64,000 nt of DNA from Streptomyces tubercidicus. GTDB taxonomy: Bacteria > Actinomycetota > Actinomycetes > Streptomycetales > Streptomycetaceae. Location: positions 7,626,001 through 7,690,000 of the forward strand of contig NZ_CP114205.1 of NCBI RefSeq assembly GCF_027497495.1. Direction: 5' to 3'. The position numbers and the translations under genes are program-made. Positions within the stretch are counted from its first letter, which is position 1, and the number at the start of each line of letters is the position of its first letter. Shown one piece after another: positions 41,339-50,448 of this stretch. Under the pieces are notes generated by a model that saw only the letters and a list, made by a program, of their open reading frames with translations, was not told the origin of the DNA and ran no database searches.

Positions 41339-42024
41339 CGGACCTCCCGCAGCCGGCCGGCGGCCATCTCCAGCGTCCGGTCGCAGCGCGCGGCCATCGC
41401 CCGGTCATGGGTGACCACCAGCACCGTCACCGGCAGCGTGGTGAGCACCTCGGCGGCCTCCTCCTGCCCCGCGAAGTCCAGTGCCGCCGTCGGCTCGTCG
41501 GCGAGCAGCACACCCGCCCCGGCGGCCACACACCCCACCGCCCGCGCCAGATGCATCCGCTGCAACTGCCCACCGGACAGACTGCTCAGCGGACGGTCCG
41601 CGAGCGCACCCACCCCGAGGCGCACGGCGGCACTCGCCGCCTCGGCCGGGGCGCCGCTGCTCGCCAGGAGTTCCTTCGCCAGCAGCGGGAAGCGCCCGGC
41701 AGCCGGACGCTGCGGTATCCATGCACAGGCCCGTCTGCGCCAGGCCCACTCCGCCGCGCTGCGGCAGCCCCGCCGCCCCACGAGGATCTGGCCGTCGACC
41801 TGCCGGTGCAGCCCCAGCACCGCCCGCAGCAGCGTCGTCTTGCCCGAACCGTTCGTACCGGTCAGCGCGATCCGTTCACCGGCAGCCACCTCCAGATCGA
41901 CACCGCTCACGGCCTCCAGACGACCGTGCCGGCACACCACGCCACGCATCCGTACGTCGAGACCGGACGACCTGCTCTCCTGCCGTGCCGCTGGCGGCCC
42001 CGGCTGCTCCTTGCTGCGCTCCAC
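41335..42024 (-). CDS. ZnuC-like ABC transporter ATPase
   Basis: 229 residues from GTG 42024; a later start at the ATG before RGVVCRHG is possible because the first 25 residues are not conserved. Walker A GTNGSGKT, signature LSGGQLQRMHLARA, Walker B VLLADEPTAALD and switch His VTHDRAMA are complete. It powers the metal importer encoded downstream. A G-rich stretch with quadruplex potential (42079-42099) lies in its upstream region. Confidence 0.9.
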   Translation of the reverse strand: MERSKEQPGPPAARQESRSSGLDVRMRGVVCRHGRLEAVSGVDLEVAAGERIALTGTNGSGKTTLLRAVLGLHRQVDGQILVGRRGCRSAAEWAWRRRACAWIPQRPAAGRFPLLAKELLASSGAPAEAASAAVRLGVGALADRPLSSLSGGQLQRMHLARAVGCVAAGAGVLLADEPTAALDFAGQEEAAEVLTTLPVTVLVVTHDRAMAARCDRTLEMAAGRLREVR

Positions 42025-42078
42025 AGCCCACTAGTCGGATCGGTTGGCTGTGGAGTTCCCGGGGAGTTCGGATTCTCT

Positions 42079-42099
42079 GGGTGGGTGGGTGGCGTCGGG
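42079..42099 (+). repeat. G-quadruplex-prone G tract
   Basis: GGG runs separated by single T residues (GGGTGGGTGGGTGG at 42079-42092) followed by a further GGG. It lies in the template strand of the minus-strand metal-ABC operon, about 55 bases upstream of its start codon. Confidence 0.6.
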
Positions 42100-42219
42100 T
42101 GCCGGGGGTGGACGGGGCGCGGGGCGACGGGGGCGGGGCAGGGCTTGCGGGGCGGGACGGCACGTCGGCCGGGTCCCGGGACGGCTGCTTCCCGGGCCCC
42201 GGCCGACGCCATGACCGCC

Positions 42220-42915
42220 TCAGGCAGAGGCGGCCGAAGCGGACACCTGCCACGACGCGCCGAAACCGACGGGCACGGCGTCCCGCACCTTGCCCCGCAC
42301 CTCGTCCCGCTCTGCGTTCCGTTCCGTCTCCCGCGCCGCGCTGTCCGGCCCCCGCGCGGTGCTGCCCTCAGCGGAGTTCACCAGCGCAATCAGCGTCTCC
42401 CGGGCCCGCGCCACCCGGGACCGGACGGTGCCCACCGGACACCTCGCGACCGCCGCGGCCTGCGCATAGGGCATCCCGAGCAGTTGCGTCAGCACAAACG
42501 CTTCCCGCCGCGCGGGCGCCAGCGCGCCGAGCAGATCGGCCAGCACAATGCCCTCGTCGAATCCCGGCAGGAGCTCCGGCTGCGCCTGTTCCGCCATGGC
42601 CTGCCAGTCGTCGAGCGCGGCGATACGGGGCCTGGCCCGGTTGGCACGGATCCGGTCGGCGACCGTGCGCCGCGCGATCGTCAGCAGCCAGGTACGGGCC
42701 GAGGACCGGCCCTCGAAGGAGGGGAGGCCCCGGAGGGCCCGCAGATAGGTGTCCTGCACCAGGTCGTCCGCCGCCTGGAAGTCACCGCTCAAATGCGTGA
42801 CATAGCGCAGCACATCGCGCCGGGTGGCCCGTACGAACTGCTCGACAGCGGCCTCGTCGCCACTGCGGCCCGCCAGCGCCCACTTGGTCACCAGGGCGTC
42901 CTCAGCCGCACGCAT
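42220..42915 (-). CDS. ECF RNA polymerase sigma factor
   Basis: 231 residues from ATG 42915 with GGGAGAGGAGG upstream. Region 2 (FVRATRRDVLRYVTHLSGDFQAADDLVQDTYLRALRGLPSFEGRSSARTWLLTIARR) and region 4 (LAPARREAFVLTQLLGMPYAQAAAVARCPVGTVRSRVARARETL) are complete; the last 55 residues are a charged extension. ECF factors usually have an anti-sigma gene next to them; none is present. Upstream on the same strand are a possible 35-codon ORF overlapping its start and a His/Met-rich membrane protein that might act as sensor. Confidence 0.93.
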   Translation of the reverse strand: MRAAEDALVTKWALAGRSGDEAAVEQFVRATRRDVLRYVTHLSGDFQAADDLVQDTYLRALRGLPSFEGRSSARTWLLTIARRTVADRIRANRARPRIAALDDWQAMAEQAQPELLPGFDEGIVLADLLGALAPARREAFVLTQLLGMPYAQAAAVARCPVGTVRSRVARARETLIALVNSAEGSTARGPDSAARETERNAERDEVRGKVRDAVPVGFGASWQVSASAASA

Positions 42916-43009
42916 ACGGGGCCTCCTCTCCCTTGTGCAGTTCCACGGGCAGGGGCAGGTGCGTTATCTGCGATATTCGCGAAACCGGCGTCTGAGCAGG
43001 CGTCATCAT
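42902..43009 (-). CDS. Candidate 35-codon small ORF overlapping the sigma-factor start
   Basis: ATG 43009 (a second ATG follows) has GAAGGAC five bases upstream and encodes MMTPAQTPVSRISQITHLPL... ending in GEEAPYACG. The stop overlaps the sigma-factor ATG region by 14 bases, so translation of the two could be coupled. I do not recognise the peptide. It could be a leader peptide or simply chance; the ribosome site and the overlap are the only positive evidence. Confidence 0.35.
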   Translation of the reverse strand: MMTPAQTPVSRISQITHLPLPVELHKGEEAPYACG

Positions 43010-43140
43010 CGGAAGTCCTTCGCTGGATCCGGCCAGGGCCATGGCGACGGCGATGGCACCGGGACCGGAGATGTCGGGGCGGGCGCGGCCGGCGCGGCGT
43101 ATGCGCAGTGTCCGTCCGCTGCCCGGTGGGCGCACTGCTG

Positions 43141-43899
43141 TCAGTGGACAGCCGGCTCCAGCGGTGGACCCCGTCGCGAGACGACATGGACCAAAAGCAG
43201 TCGCCGCAAGGCGCGATGCGGTATCCGCTCCGGTTCCCGGGCGGCCGGTGGCAGGGTCGGCAGCGCGGGCTGCAGAACGAGGCGGATACGGGGCACGAGG
43301 GCGAGGGACACCGCGCGCACCAGCCGGAAGACCGCGCGCTCACCGCCCCACATCCACCACACGCTCAGCGTCGCGATCAGCAGATGCGCCGCAAGCATGA
43401 CGCCGGCGCCACCCGGCGACCCCGAATGCGAAGCGTGCCCCATGACAGCCGTCTGACCGGCCACCGACAGACCGCCGAAGTGCCCACCATGCGCCATCGC
43501 CGACATCGCTGACGGCGAACCGTCAACCAAGGCCCCCTGCACACCACTTGGCACCCGCAGCGGATGCATCGGCACACCGCCACCACACCGCAGCGATTCC
43601 CACCACAGCCTGGCCCAGGACAGTTCGCTGTGCCCGGCGTGGGCCATCGCCTGCCCGAGTGCGAAGACGGAGTGCAGCGTCGCCTGGGTGCCCACGGTCA
43701 GCGCCGCCACAATCAGCGGACCGCGTTCCCGGCCGGCAAAGCACCAGGCACCTCCCGCCGCCCCCACCGCGGCCGTGAGCAGCACCCGCCACGGCAGCAC
43801 CGCCCCGGATGTCAGCACATGCCCGACAGCCGTCAGCAGCACACAGACCACCGCGAACGCGATGGCCCGCGCCCCCCTGAGTACGTATCCGGCTTCCAT
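43141..43899 (-). CDS. His/Met-rich polytopic membrane protein
   Basis: 252 residues from ATG 43899; the frame is open further upstream without a better start. About five membrane helices. A central loop (about 115-175) carries many His and Met residues (MAHAGHSELSW, MSAMAHGGHFGGLS, MGHASHSGS), a pattern of copper or other soft-metal binding; the C-terminus is basic. No family name is certain, though similar proteins in actinobacteria sit with copper genes. On the same strand and upstream of an ECF sigma gene and the metal-ABC operon, so metal sensing or handling is a reasonable guess. Confidence 0.65.
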   Translation of the reverse strand: MEAGYVLRGARAIAFAVVCVLLTAVGHVLTSGAVLPWRVLLTAAVGAAGGAWCFAGRERGPLIVAALTVGTQATLHSVFALGQAMAHAGHSELSWARLWWESLRCGGGVPMHPLRVPSGVQGALVDGSPSAMSAMAHGGHFGGLSVAGQTAVMGHASHSGSPGGAGVMLAAHLLIATLSVWWMWGGERAVFRLVRAVSLALVPRIRLVLQPALPTLPPAAREPERIPHRALRRLLLVHVVSRRGPPLEPAVH

Positions 43900-44130
43900 G
43901 GCGAGAACAGCTTGCCCCTCCCGTGCTCCGTCAGACAGAAGAGGTCCAAAGATGCTCACTTCCGGAGCGAAAACGCCTGCCGAAACGGATGGCCGACTAC
44001 GGCACATCGATGGCCCGACGCGCCACCAAAGACGTACGCAACACCGGTCACCGCGCCCCCTTGGCCTGAAACGCACACTTTCGCCATCTGCTGTTCCCCT
44101 CCACCCTTCAACCAGGGGCATTGCGCAATC

Positions 44131-44162
44131 ACGGCATTACGGCATTACGGCAACACGGCATG
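44131..44162. repeat. Octanucleotide tandem repeat before the beta-like gene
   Basis: Four units of ACGGCATT, the last two with changed ends, finish 26 bases upstream of the start codon of the beta-family gene. The arrangement resembles the octamer array at 25283-25346. Confidence 0.8.
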
Positions 44163-44188
44163 ACCGCGGGATCGATGGGGGAGCCGCG

Positions 44189-45343
44189 ATGGTCGAACCG
44201 AGCTATGTACCGGTGCTGCCGACAACACGGGCCGCACGGCTCGCCTTCTCTCACCTGGACGCCCGAGTCCGGCGACGCATCGCTCCCTTGTGGACGGTGG
44301 TGCCGCGCGTCGGCCCGGAACGCATACGGGGCACCCGCCCCATACCCGATCCGGACACCGACCCGGCGGGGCTGCGCAGCTGGCTCATGCCACGGATGAA
44401 CTCCCTGATCGAGGTGATGGCAGACGCCCAGGGCTGGGTCGATACGGCTCATGTCGAAGGCTTGCTGGAGGCCTCGGCCACCAGCCTCTGGCAGCTCGCC
44501 ACCAAGAGCAGCCTGCGGCTGGTCACCGGCCCGGAACGGGACCCGAGCCAGCAGCGCTATATCGCGGACCTCGCCTTCCTCAGCGGGCGCGGCCTCGGCC
44601 TTCGCGTCCTGCTCGACGAACCGCCGGACGAGGCCCAGGCGACGGAGCTGCGGAGCCTGGTCGAGCGGCTACGACAGCCGCCCACCCTACTGGACCTCAT
44701 CCTGGACGTCGGCCCGGTCCTGGACCCGCTGCAATCCGGCAGGACGGCCCTCATCGCCCTGGACCTGCTCGCCCCGCTCCTCCCCTGGCGCACCGTGGTC
44801 CTCGCCTCGGGCGCCTTCCCCCGCACCTCTGAGGACGCCCCCACACAGCCCTTCCGCATCACGGCACGCCACGACTGGCACCTCTACCGATCGGTGCGCG
44901 CGGCCCGCCCCGACTTCCCGCGCCGGCTGACCTACGGCGACTACTCCGTCGAGCACGTATGCAGAGCCAACATCGCTCCCTCCCGACACCCCGACTCCCC
45001 GGCCTGGGGCTTGCTGCGCTACACCACCGCGGAGAGCTTCCTCCTCGCACGGGCACCCACCCGAGGCCGCAATCACGCCTTCCGGGCCCGCGCTACCGCC
45101 CGCTGGATCGTGGAGGGAGGCTCCTTCCGCGGAGTCGACGGCACGGGACTCAGCGCCGGTGGCCAGTGGCTGCACTCCTGCGCGTACGGCGACGGCCCGA
45201 GTGGTTGCGGGAGCCCCGAGAAGTCTGGCAGCAGCGGAGTTGACCGGCTGGATCAAGCACCCCAGGGACGCGGCGTCCTGGGGGTCGTCGAAGGGGTTGG
45301 CGGCACCCCGAGGGGCCGCCCCGGGGGCACTGCGACCTGGTGA
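44189..45343 (+). CDS. T4 beta-protein family (Beta_protein), unusual C-terminus
   Basis: 384 residues from ATG 44189; upstream frame is open but lacks coding character. YVPVLPTTRAARLAFSHLDARVRRRIAPLWTVVPR and DLILDVGPVLDPLQSGRTALIALDLLAPLLPWRTVVLASGAFP fit the beta protein family named after phage T4, known from phage and from bacterial accessory regions. The last 60 residues (after GQWLHSCAYGDG) are Gly/Ser/Arg-rich and unlike the family, suggesting a recent frameshift or a worn 3' end. Function is unknown; a place in phage defence is possible. Confidence 0.7.
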   Translation: MVEPSYVPVLPTTRAARLAFSHLDARVRRRIAPLWTVVPRVGPERIRGTRPIPDPDTDPAGLRSWLMPRMNSLIEVMADAQGWVDTAHVEGLLEASATSLWQLATKSSLRLVTGPERDPSQQRYIADLAFLSGRGLGLRVLLDEPPDEAQATELRSLVERLRQPPTLLDLILDVGPVLDPLQSGRTALIALDLLAPLLPWRTVVLASGAFPRTSEDAPTQPFRITARHDWHLYRSVRAARPDFPRRLTYGDYSVEHVCRANIAPSRHPDSPAWGLLRYTTAESFLLARAPTRGRNHAFRARATARWIVEGGSFRGVDGTGLSAGGQWLHSCAYGDGPSGCGSPEKSGSSGVDRLDQAPQGRGVLGVVEGVGGTPRGRPGGTATW

Positions 45344-45893
45344 ATCCCCGGGCTTAGCGGGCGCACCGCAGCCCACCTGACGGGACATCAAGTGAGCGAC
45401 ATCACAAGATCTTTATATTCGGCAAAGCATCACCTGTCCGTTTTTGCCTGTGGTTTCGTGATACCTTCCTCCAGCTTCTTCTACTTCTGCCATTACATCC
45501 ATGGGGGGCCGCGGGTGTGGAGTTGCTCATTCCGGAAGGATCACCGGTCGAAGGCTGATTGACTTTCTCTTCCCGGTATCTCGCCGACGTGCCGTCCAGC
45601 CCAGCCATTTCCAAGCGCGATGTGCGCCGAAAAGTGCGCGGCGAAGGCACTCGGCGGAAGTAACGCGATCCGGGTATTTCTTCAGGGCGGCGCGACAGTG
45701 CGGCAGCCGGCGAATTCGGCGCCGGGCGGCGGAACGGAATCGTCTCGCTGATCCGGAGGATAGTCGCCCGTCGCCCATGAGAACGCGCGAGCGTTATCGA
45801 ATCCCCGGGGCGGGAATGCGTCCTCGCCCCGGTCCCTCAGCTGAACCCGGTCGTTCGTTCCGACGGACGGACGACCCCTCAACGGACAGGCTC
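45344..45893. other. Non-coding interval upstream of the secreted protease
   Basis: 550 bases. A frame runs in from 45501 into the protease gene, but its codons lack the local GC bias and it would place a long charged segment before the signal peptide. 45400-45500 is markedly AT-richer than the surroundings. The protease promoter is presumably here, not identified. Confidence 0.5.
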
Positions 45894-47831
45894 ATGAAAC
45901 GAATACCTTGGGTGCGCGCCGCTGCCATCGGCGTCTGCGCCTCGATCACGCTGGCCGTTCCGGCGTTAGCCGCACAGCCCGCTACGCCGGATTCCCCGGC
46001 GGCGCCTTCCCTTGGCCCGGCGAGCCCTTCGCCTGGCCCTTCTCCCCGCCCGGCGGCGCCTTCCCCTGGTGCCCCCGCGACACCTTCCTCCGGCCCGGTG
46101 AAGCGTTCCGAGGGAGTGACACCGGAAGAGATACGCAGGGCGCAGGAGTTGGAGCGTTACTGGACGCCGGCGCGCATTGCGGCCGCTGTCCCCGTGGATG
46201 CCGTACAGGGCGGGGAGAAGGGGCAGGGCCCGCCGCTTGTTCCCGGTGCGCCGGGCCGGAGTGCGCTGTTCGCGCCGAGCCGTCCGGTCTCCTCCGGGAT
46301 CCCCACCGTTGGGGTGTTCCTGATCCGTAGTGATGACGGCACGGCGACGCCCAACCAGTTCTGCACCGCGAGCGCCGTCACCTCGCCGACCAAGAGCCTG
46401 GTGCTCACCGCGGCCCACTGCTTGAAGAGCGGCAAGGCGCACCGCAATGTTGCCTTCGTGCCCGGCTATCGCGGCGGGGCCTCGCAGGCGGGTGAGCCCG
46501 GCGAGCGGCCCTACGGCCTCTTCCCGATGGAGCTGGGCAAGGCGTGGATCGACGAACGGTATCTGTCCTCGTCACCCAGCGACGATGTGGACTTCGCCGT
46601 CCTGCGCGTCGGACCGAACTCCCAGGGCCAGCTCCTGGAAGACGCCATCGGCCGCGGCAACACGCTCACCGCGGTGCCCGCCGCGAAGCTGGCCCGCAGT
46701 GAGGTGACACTCACGGGCTACCCCGGCGGCCAGAAGACCCCGCTCCAGTGCACGAACGCGACCAAGGCATTCCAGGGCCGGTTCATGGAAATCACCTGCG
46801 ACGGTTTCCGTACGGGGGTCAGCGGCGGCCCGTTCCTGGAAGGCTTCGACGGCAGCCGCGGCAACCTCGTCGGCGCCATAGGCGGTTACAAAACGGGCGG
46901 GCTCAAGGACAACATTTCCTACAGCTCACAGTTCGACGGCGACGTCATCCGTCTGTACAACCAGGCGGTCTCGGACGCGGCCCCGGACACCGTCAACCCC
47001 CTCGGCGACGCCACCACTTGGCAGCACGCCACCACCGCCGTCACCGGCCGGTTCCACTCCGATTCAGTGCGCAACGACACCGGCGACCTGATCGTGCGCT
47101 GGTCCGACGGCGAAGTCTCCCTCTACCCCGGCAACCGCGCATACGGCCTGGGCAAGGACATCCAGCTCCACAAGAAGGACCCGGCCTGGGAGCAGGCGAA
47201 GGCCATGACCGCGGGCGAGTTCACCGGCAACAGCACCGACGACCTGCTCGTCCGCTGGGCCGATGGCAAACTGACCCTCTACAAGGACGTCAACGAAACC
47301 AACAAGCTCAGCAACGCGGTCCAGCTCAAGGGCCCCAACGGCACCTGGAAGCATGCCGAGGCCGTCACCGCCGGCCGGTTCGGCGGCGGCAACACGCGCC
47401 GTGACGACCTCGTGGTGCGCTGGTCCGACGCCGAGATGACGCTCTACACCAACGTGGACGGCCGGGGCCTGCACGCCGAGAAGCAGCTGGCGAAAGCCAA
47501 GAACAAGACCTGGTCACACGCCCGCGACAGCGCCGCGGGGAACTTCGCGACGGCGGCCGGCGACCAGGATCTGTTCGTCCGCTGGTCTGACGGCGAAGTG
47601 ACCGTGTACGAGAACCTCGCCGCCAAGGGCTTCAAGGCCGAACACCCGCTCCGCCCCGCGAAGTCCGCATGGCGCGACGCCGGCCCGGTGACCGCCGGCG
47701 CCTTCGGCGGCGGCACCCGCCAGGACGACCTGATCGCGCTCTGGCCCGGCGGCAAGCTCGTCCTGTACGGCGACACCACGGACAAGGCCCTGGGCCGCGA
47801 ACGCCTGCTGGTTCCCGCGCGGGTCAGCTGA
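45894..47831 (+). CDS. Secreted trypsin-like serine protease with C-terminal repeat domain
   Basis: 645 residues from ATG 45894. Signal peptide (KRIPWVRAAAIGVCASITLAVPALA), Pro/Ser-rich linker (30-70), a trypsin-like domain with His175 (LTAAHC), Asp233 (DVDFAVL) and Ser310 (GVSGGPF), then five repeats of about 60 residues, each with a D-L-x-V-R-W-x-D-G-x-x-x-L-Y core, as in VCBS/FG-GAP-like beta-propellers. The propeller probably holds a polymeric or cell-surface substrate. Leu25 in the signal peptide uses TTA (45966-45968), predicting bldA dependence and late expression. It ends at a strong hairpin shared with the GMC gene. Confidence 0.88.
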   Translation: MKRIPWVRAAAIGVCASITLAVPALAAQPATPDSPAAPSLGPASPSPGPSPRPAAPSPGAPATPSSGPVKRSEGVTPEEIRRAQELERYWTPARIAAAVPVDAVQGGEKGQGPPLVPGAPGRSALFAPSRPVSSGIPTVGVFLIRSDDGTATPNQFCTASAVTSPTKSLVLTAAHCLKSGKAHRNVAFVPGYRGGASQAGEPGERPYGLFPMELGKAWIDERYLSSSPSDDVDFAVLRVGPNSQGQLLEDAIGRGNTLTAVPAAKLARSEVTLTGYPGGQKTPLQCTNATKAFQGRFMEITCDGFRTGVSGGPFLEGFDGSRGNLVGAIGGYKTGGLKDNISYSSQFDGDVIRLYNQAVSDAAPDTVNPLGDATTWQHATTAVTGRFHSDSVRNDTGDLIVRWSDGEVSLYPGNRAYGLGKDIQLHKKDPAWEQAKAMTAGEFTGNSTDDLLVRWADGKLTLYKDVNETNKLSNAVQLKGPNGTWKHAEAVTAGRFGGGNTRRDDLVVRWSDAEMTLYTNVDGRGLHAEKQLAKAKNKTWSHARDSAAGNFATAAGDQDLFVRWSDGEVTVYENLAAKGFKAEHPLRPAKSAWRDAGPVTAGAFGGGTRQDDLIALWPGGKLVLYGDTTDKALGRERLLVPARVS

Positions 47832-47853
47832 ACCTTCACGTCACGCCGCCCAT

Positions 47854-47895
47854 GCATGCCTTCCGGTCCAGCCCGTGCGGAACCGGAAGGCATGC
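47854..47895. terminator. Bidirectional terminator after the protease gene
   Basis: GCATGCCTTCCGGT (47854-47867) and its exact complement (47882-47895) form a 14-bp stem with a 14-nt loop between the convergent protease and GMC genes. Confidence 0.8.
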
Positions 47896-47954
47896 CCCGG
47901 GTCAGGCCGGAGCCGGGAGGGCACCGCGTCAGGCCGGTGCCGCGAGGCCGCACA

Positions 47955-49511
47955 TCAGGCCGGTGCCGGGACGCCGCGGATCAGATCCGCCGCCTTCTCC
48001 GCGATCATGATGGTGGGCGCATTGGTATTGCCCCGCACCACCGTCGGCATCACCGAGGCGTCCACCACGCGCAGGCCGCTGACACCGTGCACCTGGAGCC
48101 GGGAGTCCACCACGGGGCCGATCGAGCAGCTGCCCGCCGGGTGGTAGAGGGTCTGCAACTCGCGCCGGGCGAACTCCAGCAGCCCGGCCTCGTCCGTCGC
48201 GCGCGGGACGCGGAAGTCGGCGCGGCGGTGCTTGCGCAGACTGGGCCGGTCGGCGATGTCCAGCAGCAGCCGCAGCGCCCGTACGGCCGTGCCGCGATCC
48301 TCCTCCGTGCCCAGGTAGTTGTGCAGGATGTGCGGCTTGGCGCTGGGAATCGCCGACCGCAGCGAGACCTTGCCCCGGCTGGTGGGGGCGACCAGCGCCG
48401 CGCCGAACATGAAGGCATGGTCGGTGACCGGGCTGATGCCCTCCTCGTGGAACATCACCGGAGTGGCGTGCACCTGGATGTCGGGCGCGTCCAGCCCCTC
48501 GCGGGTGCGGTGGAAGCCGCCGGCCTCACCGACGTTGGAGCTCAGCGGGCCACGGCCCTCGGCCTCCAGCAGACGCACATTGTCCGGCGTCCGGGCCGTA
48601 AAAAGCGATTCGGTGTCGGTCAGGTAGGAGAGGCCGATATGCGGGTGGTCCTGGAGGTTCTCGCCCACCGGGAGATCCACCCGCGGTGTGATGCCGAGGG
48701 CCGTCAGTTCATCGGCCACCCCGATACCGGACAGCATGAGCAGCTGCGGCGAGTTGTACGCCCCGGCCGACAGCACCACCTCCCGCTCGGCCCGCCGCTC
48801 CAGCAGCTCACCGCCCCGCTCCAGCTCGACCCCGGACGCCCGGCCGCCCTCGAACAGCACCCGGGTGCACTGGGCGCCGGTGAGCACCTCAAGGTTCGGC
48901 CGGTCCAGGGCAGGCCGCAGATAGGCCGCGGCCGTACTGCAGCGCATACCGTCGCGCTGCGTCAGGTGGTAGTAACCGACGCCGTCCTGTTCCGGACCGT
49001 TGAAATCAGCGGTATACGGGTGGCCGGCCTCCTGGGCGGCCGCCACGTAGGCAGCCATCAGCGGATTCCGCGAGCGGCCCTCGCTGACGGTCAGCGGCCC
49101 GCCGGTCCCGTGCCACGGCGAGCTCTCCCCTCGGAAGTCCTCGGCGCGCAGGAAGTAGGGGAGGACGTCGTCCCAGCCCCACTGCTCGGCGCCGGCGGCG
49201 GCCCAGGCGTCGTAGTCGCGGCGGTTGCCCCGGATGTAGATCATCGCGTTCATCGACGACGATCCGCCGAGCATCCGGCCCCGGGGCAGGAACCGGCGCC
49301 GGCCGTCCAGCCCCGGTTCGCACTCGCTGAGGTAGCTCCAGTCGTACTTCGTCTGGAACAGCTTGCTGAAGGCGGCCGGTACGTGGATCTCCTGTGCATC
49401 GTCCACCGGCCCGGCCTCGATGAGGAGCACACGGAGGTGCTCGTCCTCGGTGAGCCGGGCCGCCAGCACACATCCGGCCGACCCGGCACCCACGATGATG
49501 TAGTCGTACAC
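47955..49511 (-). CDS. GMC oxidoreductase (choline dehydrogenase-like)
   Basis: 518 residues from GTG 49511. N-terminal FAD-binding GAGSAG (8-13), PRGRMLGGSSSMNAMIYIRG, and the C-terminal active-site His457 (YHPAGSCSIG) with Asn near 495 (RGNTNAPTIMIAEKAAD) are present. GMC enzymes oxidise alcohols such as choline or sugars. No betaine pathway gene is adjacent, so the substrate is open. Single gene, between a terminator and a 166-base intergenic region. Confidence 0.92.
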   Translation of the reverse strand: MYDYIIVGAGSAGCVLAARLTEDEHLRVLLIEAGPVDDAQEIHVPAAFSKLFQTKYDWSYLSECEPGLDGRRRFLPRGRMLGGSSSMNAMIYIRGNRRDYDAWAAAGAEQWGWDDVLPYFLRAEDFRGESSPWHGTGGPLTVSEGRSRNPLMAAYVAAAQEAGHPYTADFNGPEQDGVGYYHLTQRDGMRCSTAAAYLRPALDRPNLEVLTGAQCTRVLFEGGRASGVELERGGELLERRAEREVVLSAGAYNSPQLLMLSGIGVADELTALGITPRVDLPVGENLQDHPHIGLSYLTDTESLFTARTPDNVRLLEAEGRGPLSSNVGEAGGFHRTREGLDAPDIQVHATPVMFHEEGISPVTDHAFMFGAALVAPTSRGKVSLRSAIPSAKPHILHNYLGTEEDRGTAVRALRLLLDIADRPSLRKHRRADFRVPRATDEAGLLEFARRELQTLYHPAGSCSIGPVVDSRLQVHGVSGLRVVDASVMPTVVRGNTNAPTIMIAEKAADLIRGVPAPA

Positions 49512-49677
49512 CTCTACCCCTCACGCAGCGCTCTTGGGACCACTCCACCCAAGTCGCCGCGCGGGTCCGCTCCCACCGGGAATCCAGCCAACATCAGGCC
49601 CGGGGGGGCGGGGCAGCCGTGTTCACGCTCATCACGAGCCGTCGGCACCGACGGCCCGGCAACGGCCCGGCACTCCC

Positions 49678-50448
49678 TCAGGGGCGTCCCGGCGTGGCGA
49701 TCCGCGCGGAGACGCACGGGTCCTCGTTGCGGTATCCCAGGCGGGTGTAGAGCCGTTCGGCTGGGGCGTTGTCGGCGAGCTGCCACAGCGTGCAGAACCC
49801 GTGGCGGCGTACGGCGTACCGGGTCAGCCACGAGGTCAGCGCCGCGCCGAGCCCCTGCCCACGCAGGCGCGCATCCGTCGCGACCGACGCCATCAGCGGC
49901 GCCCCGCTGTCCCGCAGACTGCTCAGCGCGCCGCAGGCCACCAGCCGTCCGTCCGTGTCGCGGATACCGGTCCACAGGCTGACGCCGGAGGAGCCGGGGC
50001 CGGTCGAATGGGCGGGGCTGTGCTCGTTGAGGAAGGCGAGCAGCTCCCCGTGGTGCGACTCGTCCAGCTCGATCACCCGCTCCTCGGCCGGGTGGACGGG
50101 CGGTTCCTCCAGCGTCCACCGGAAAACCCACTCGACGACATCGCTGAGCGCCAGATGCCGGCCGACCAGCGCATCGGTGCCCCGGGGGCCGGTGAACTCC
50201 GTTACCCCGTCGGGGTGTTCATGCGCGGCACGGAGGACGAGCCCGGCGACGGAAACCGCTTCGCCGACGCTCCACAGATGTCCGCGGGCGTCGTCGAGCC
50301 AGGCAGCGGCACCGTCGCCGGACCAGCTGATCCGTTCGGCCGAGCGTCGTCGCGCCGCGCCGAAACGCAGCAGGGCGGCGCCGGACTGGCGCTCCAGACC
50401 CTGTCGGAACAGGTCTGCGGTCCGCGGAGGAAGAGTCGTTGCCTGCAT
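49678..50448 (-). CDS. GNAT-family N-acetyltransferase
   Basis: 256 residues from ATG 50448 (GAGAG upstream); the extension to 50616 is leader. The C-terminal GNAT fold has VATDARLRGQGLGAALTSWLTRYAVRRHGFCTLWQLADNAPAERLYTRLGY, including the acetyl-CoA-binding RGQGLG motif; the first 120 residues form an extra alpha/beta domain, as in the two-domain actinobacterial group. Substrate unknown. Confidence 0.88.
   Translation of the reverse strand: MQATTLPPRTADLFRQGLERQSGAALLRFGAARRRSAERISWSGDGAAAWLDDARGHLWSVGEAVSVAGLVLRAAHEHPDGVTEFTGPRGTDALVGRHLALSDVVEWVFRWTLEEPPVHPAEERVIELDESHHGELLAFLNEHSPAHSTGPGSSGVSLWTGIRDTDGRLVACGALSSLRDSGAPLMASVATDARLRGQGLGAALTSWLTRYAVRRHGFCTLWQLADNAPAERLYTRLGYRNEDPCVSARIATPGRP

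Noticed and set aside
42025..42219. Zur box before the metal-ABC operon
   Set aside because: No TGAAAATCATTTTCA-like palindrome is visible, so the metal cannot be inferred from control sites.
45501..45893. Longer start of the secreted protease
   Set aside because: The added 131 residues lack local codon bias and would bury the signal peptide.
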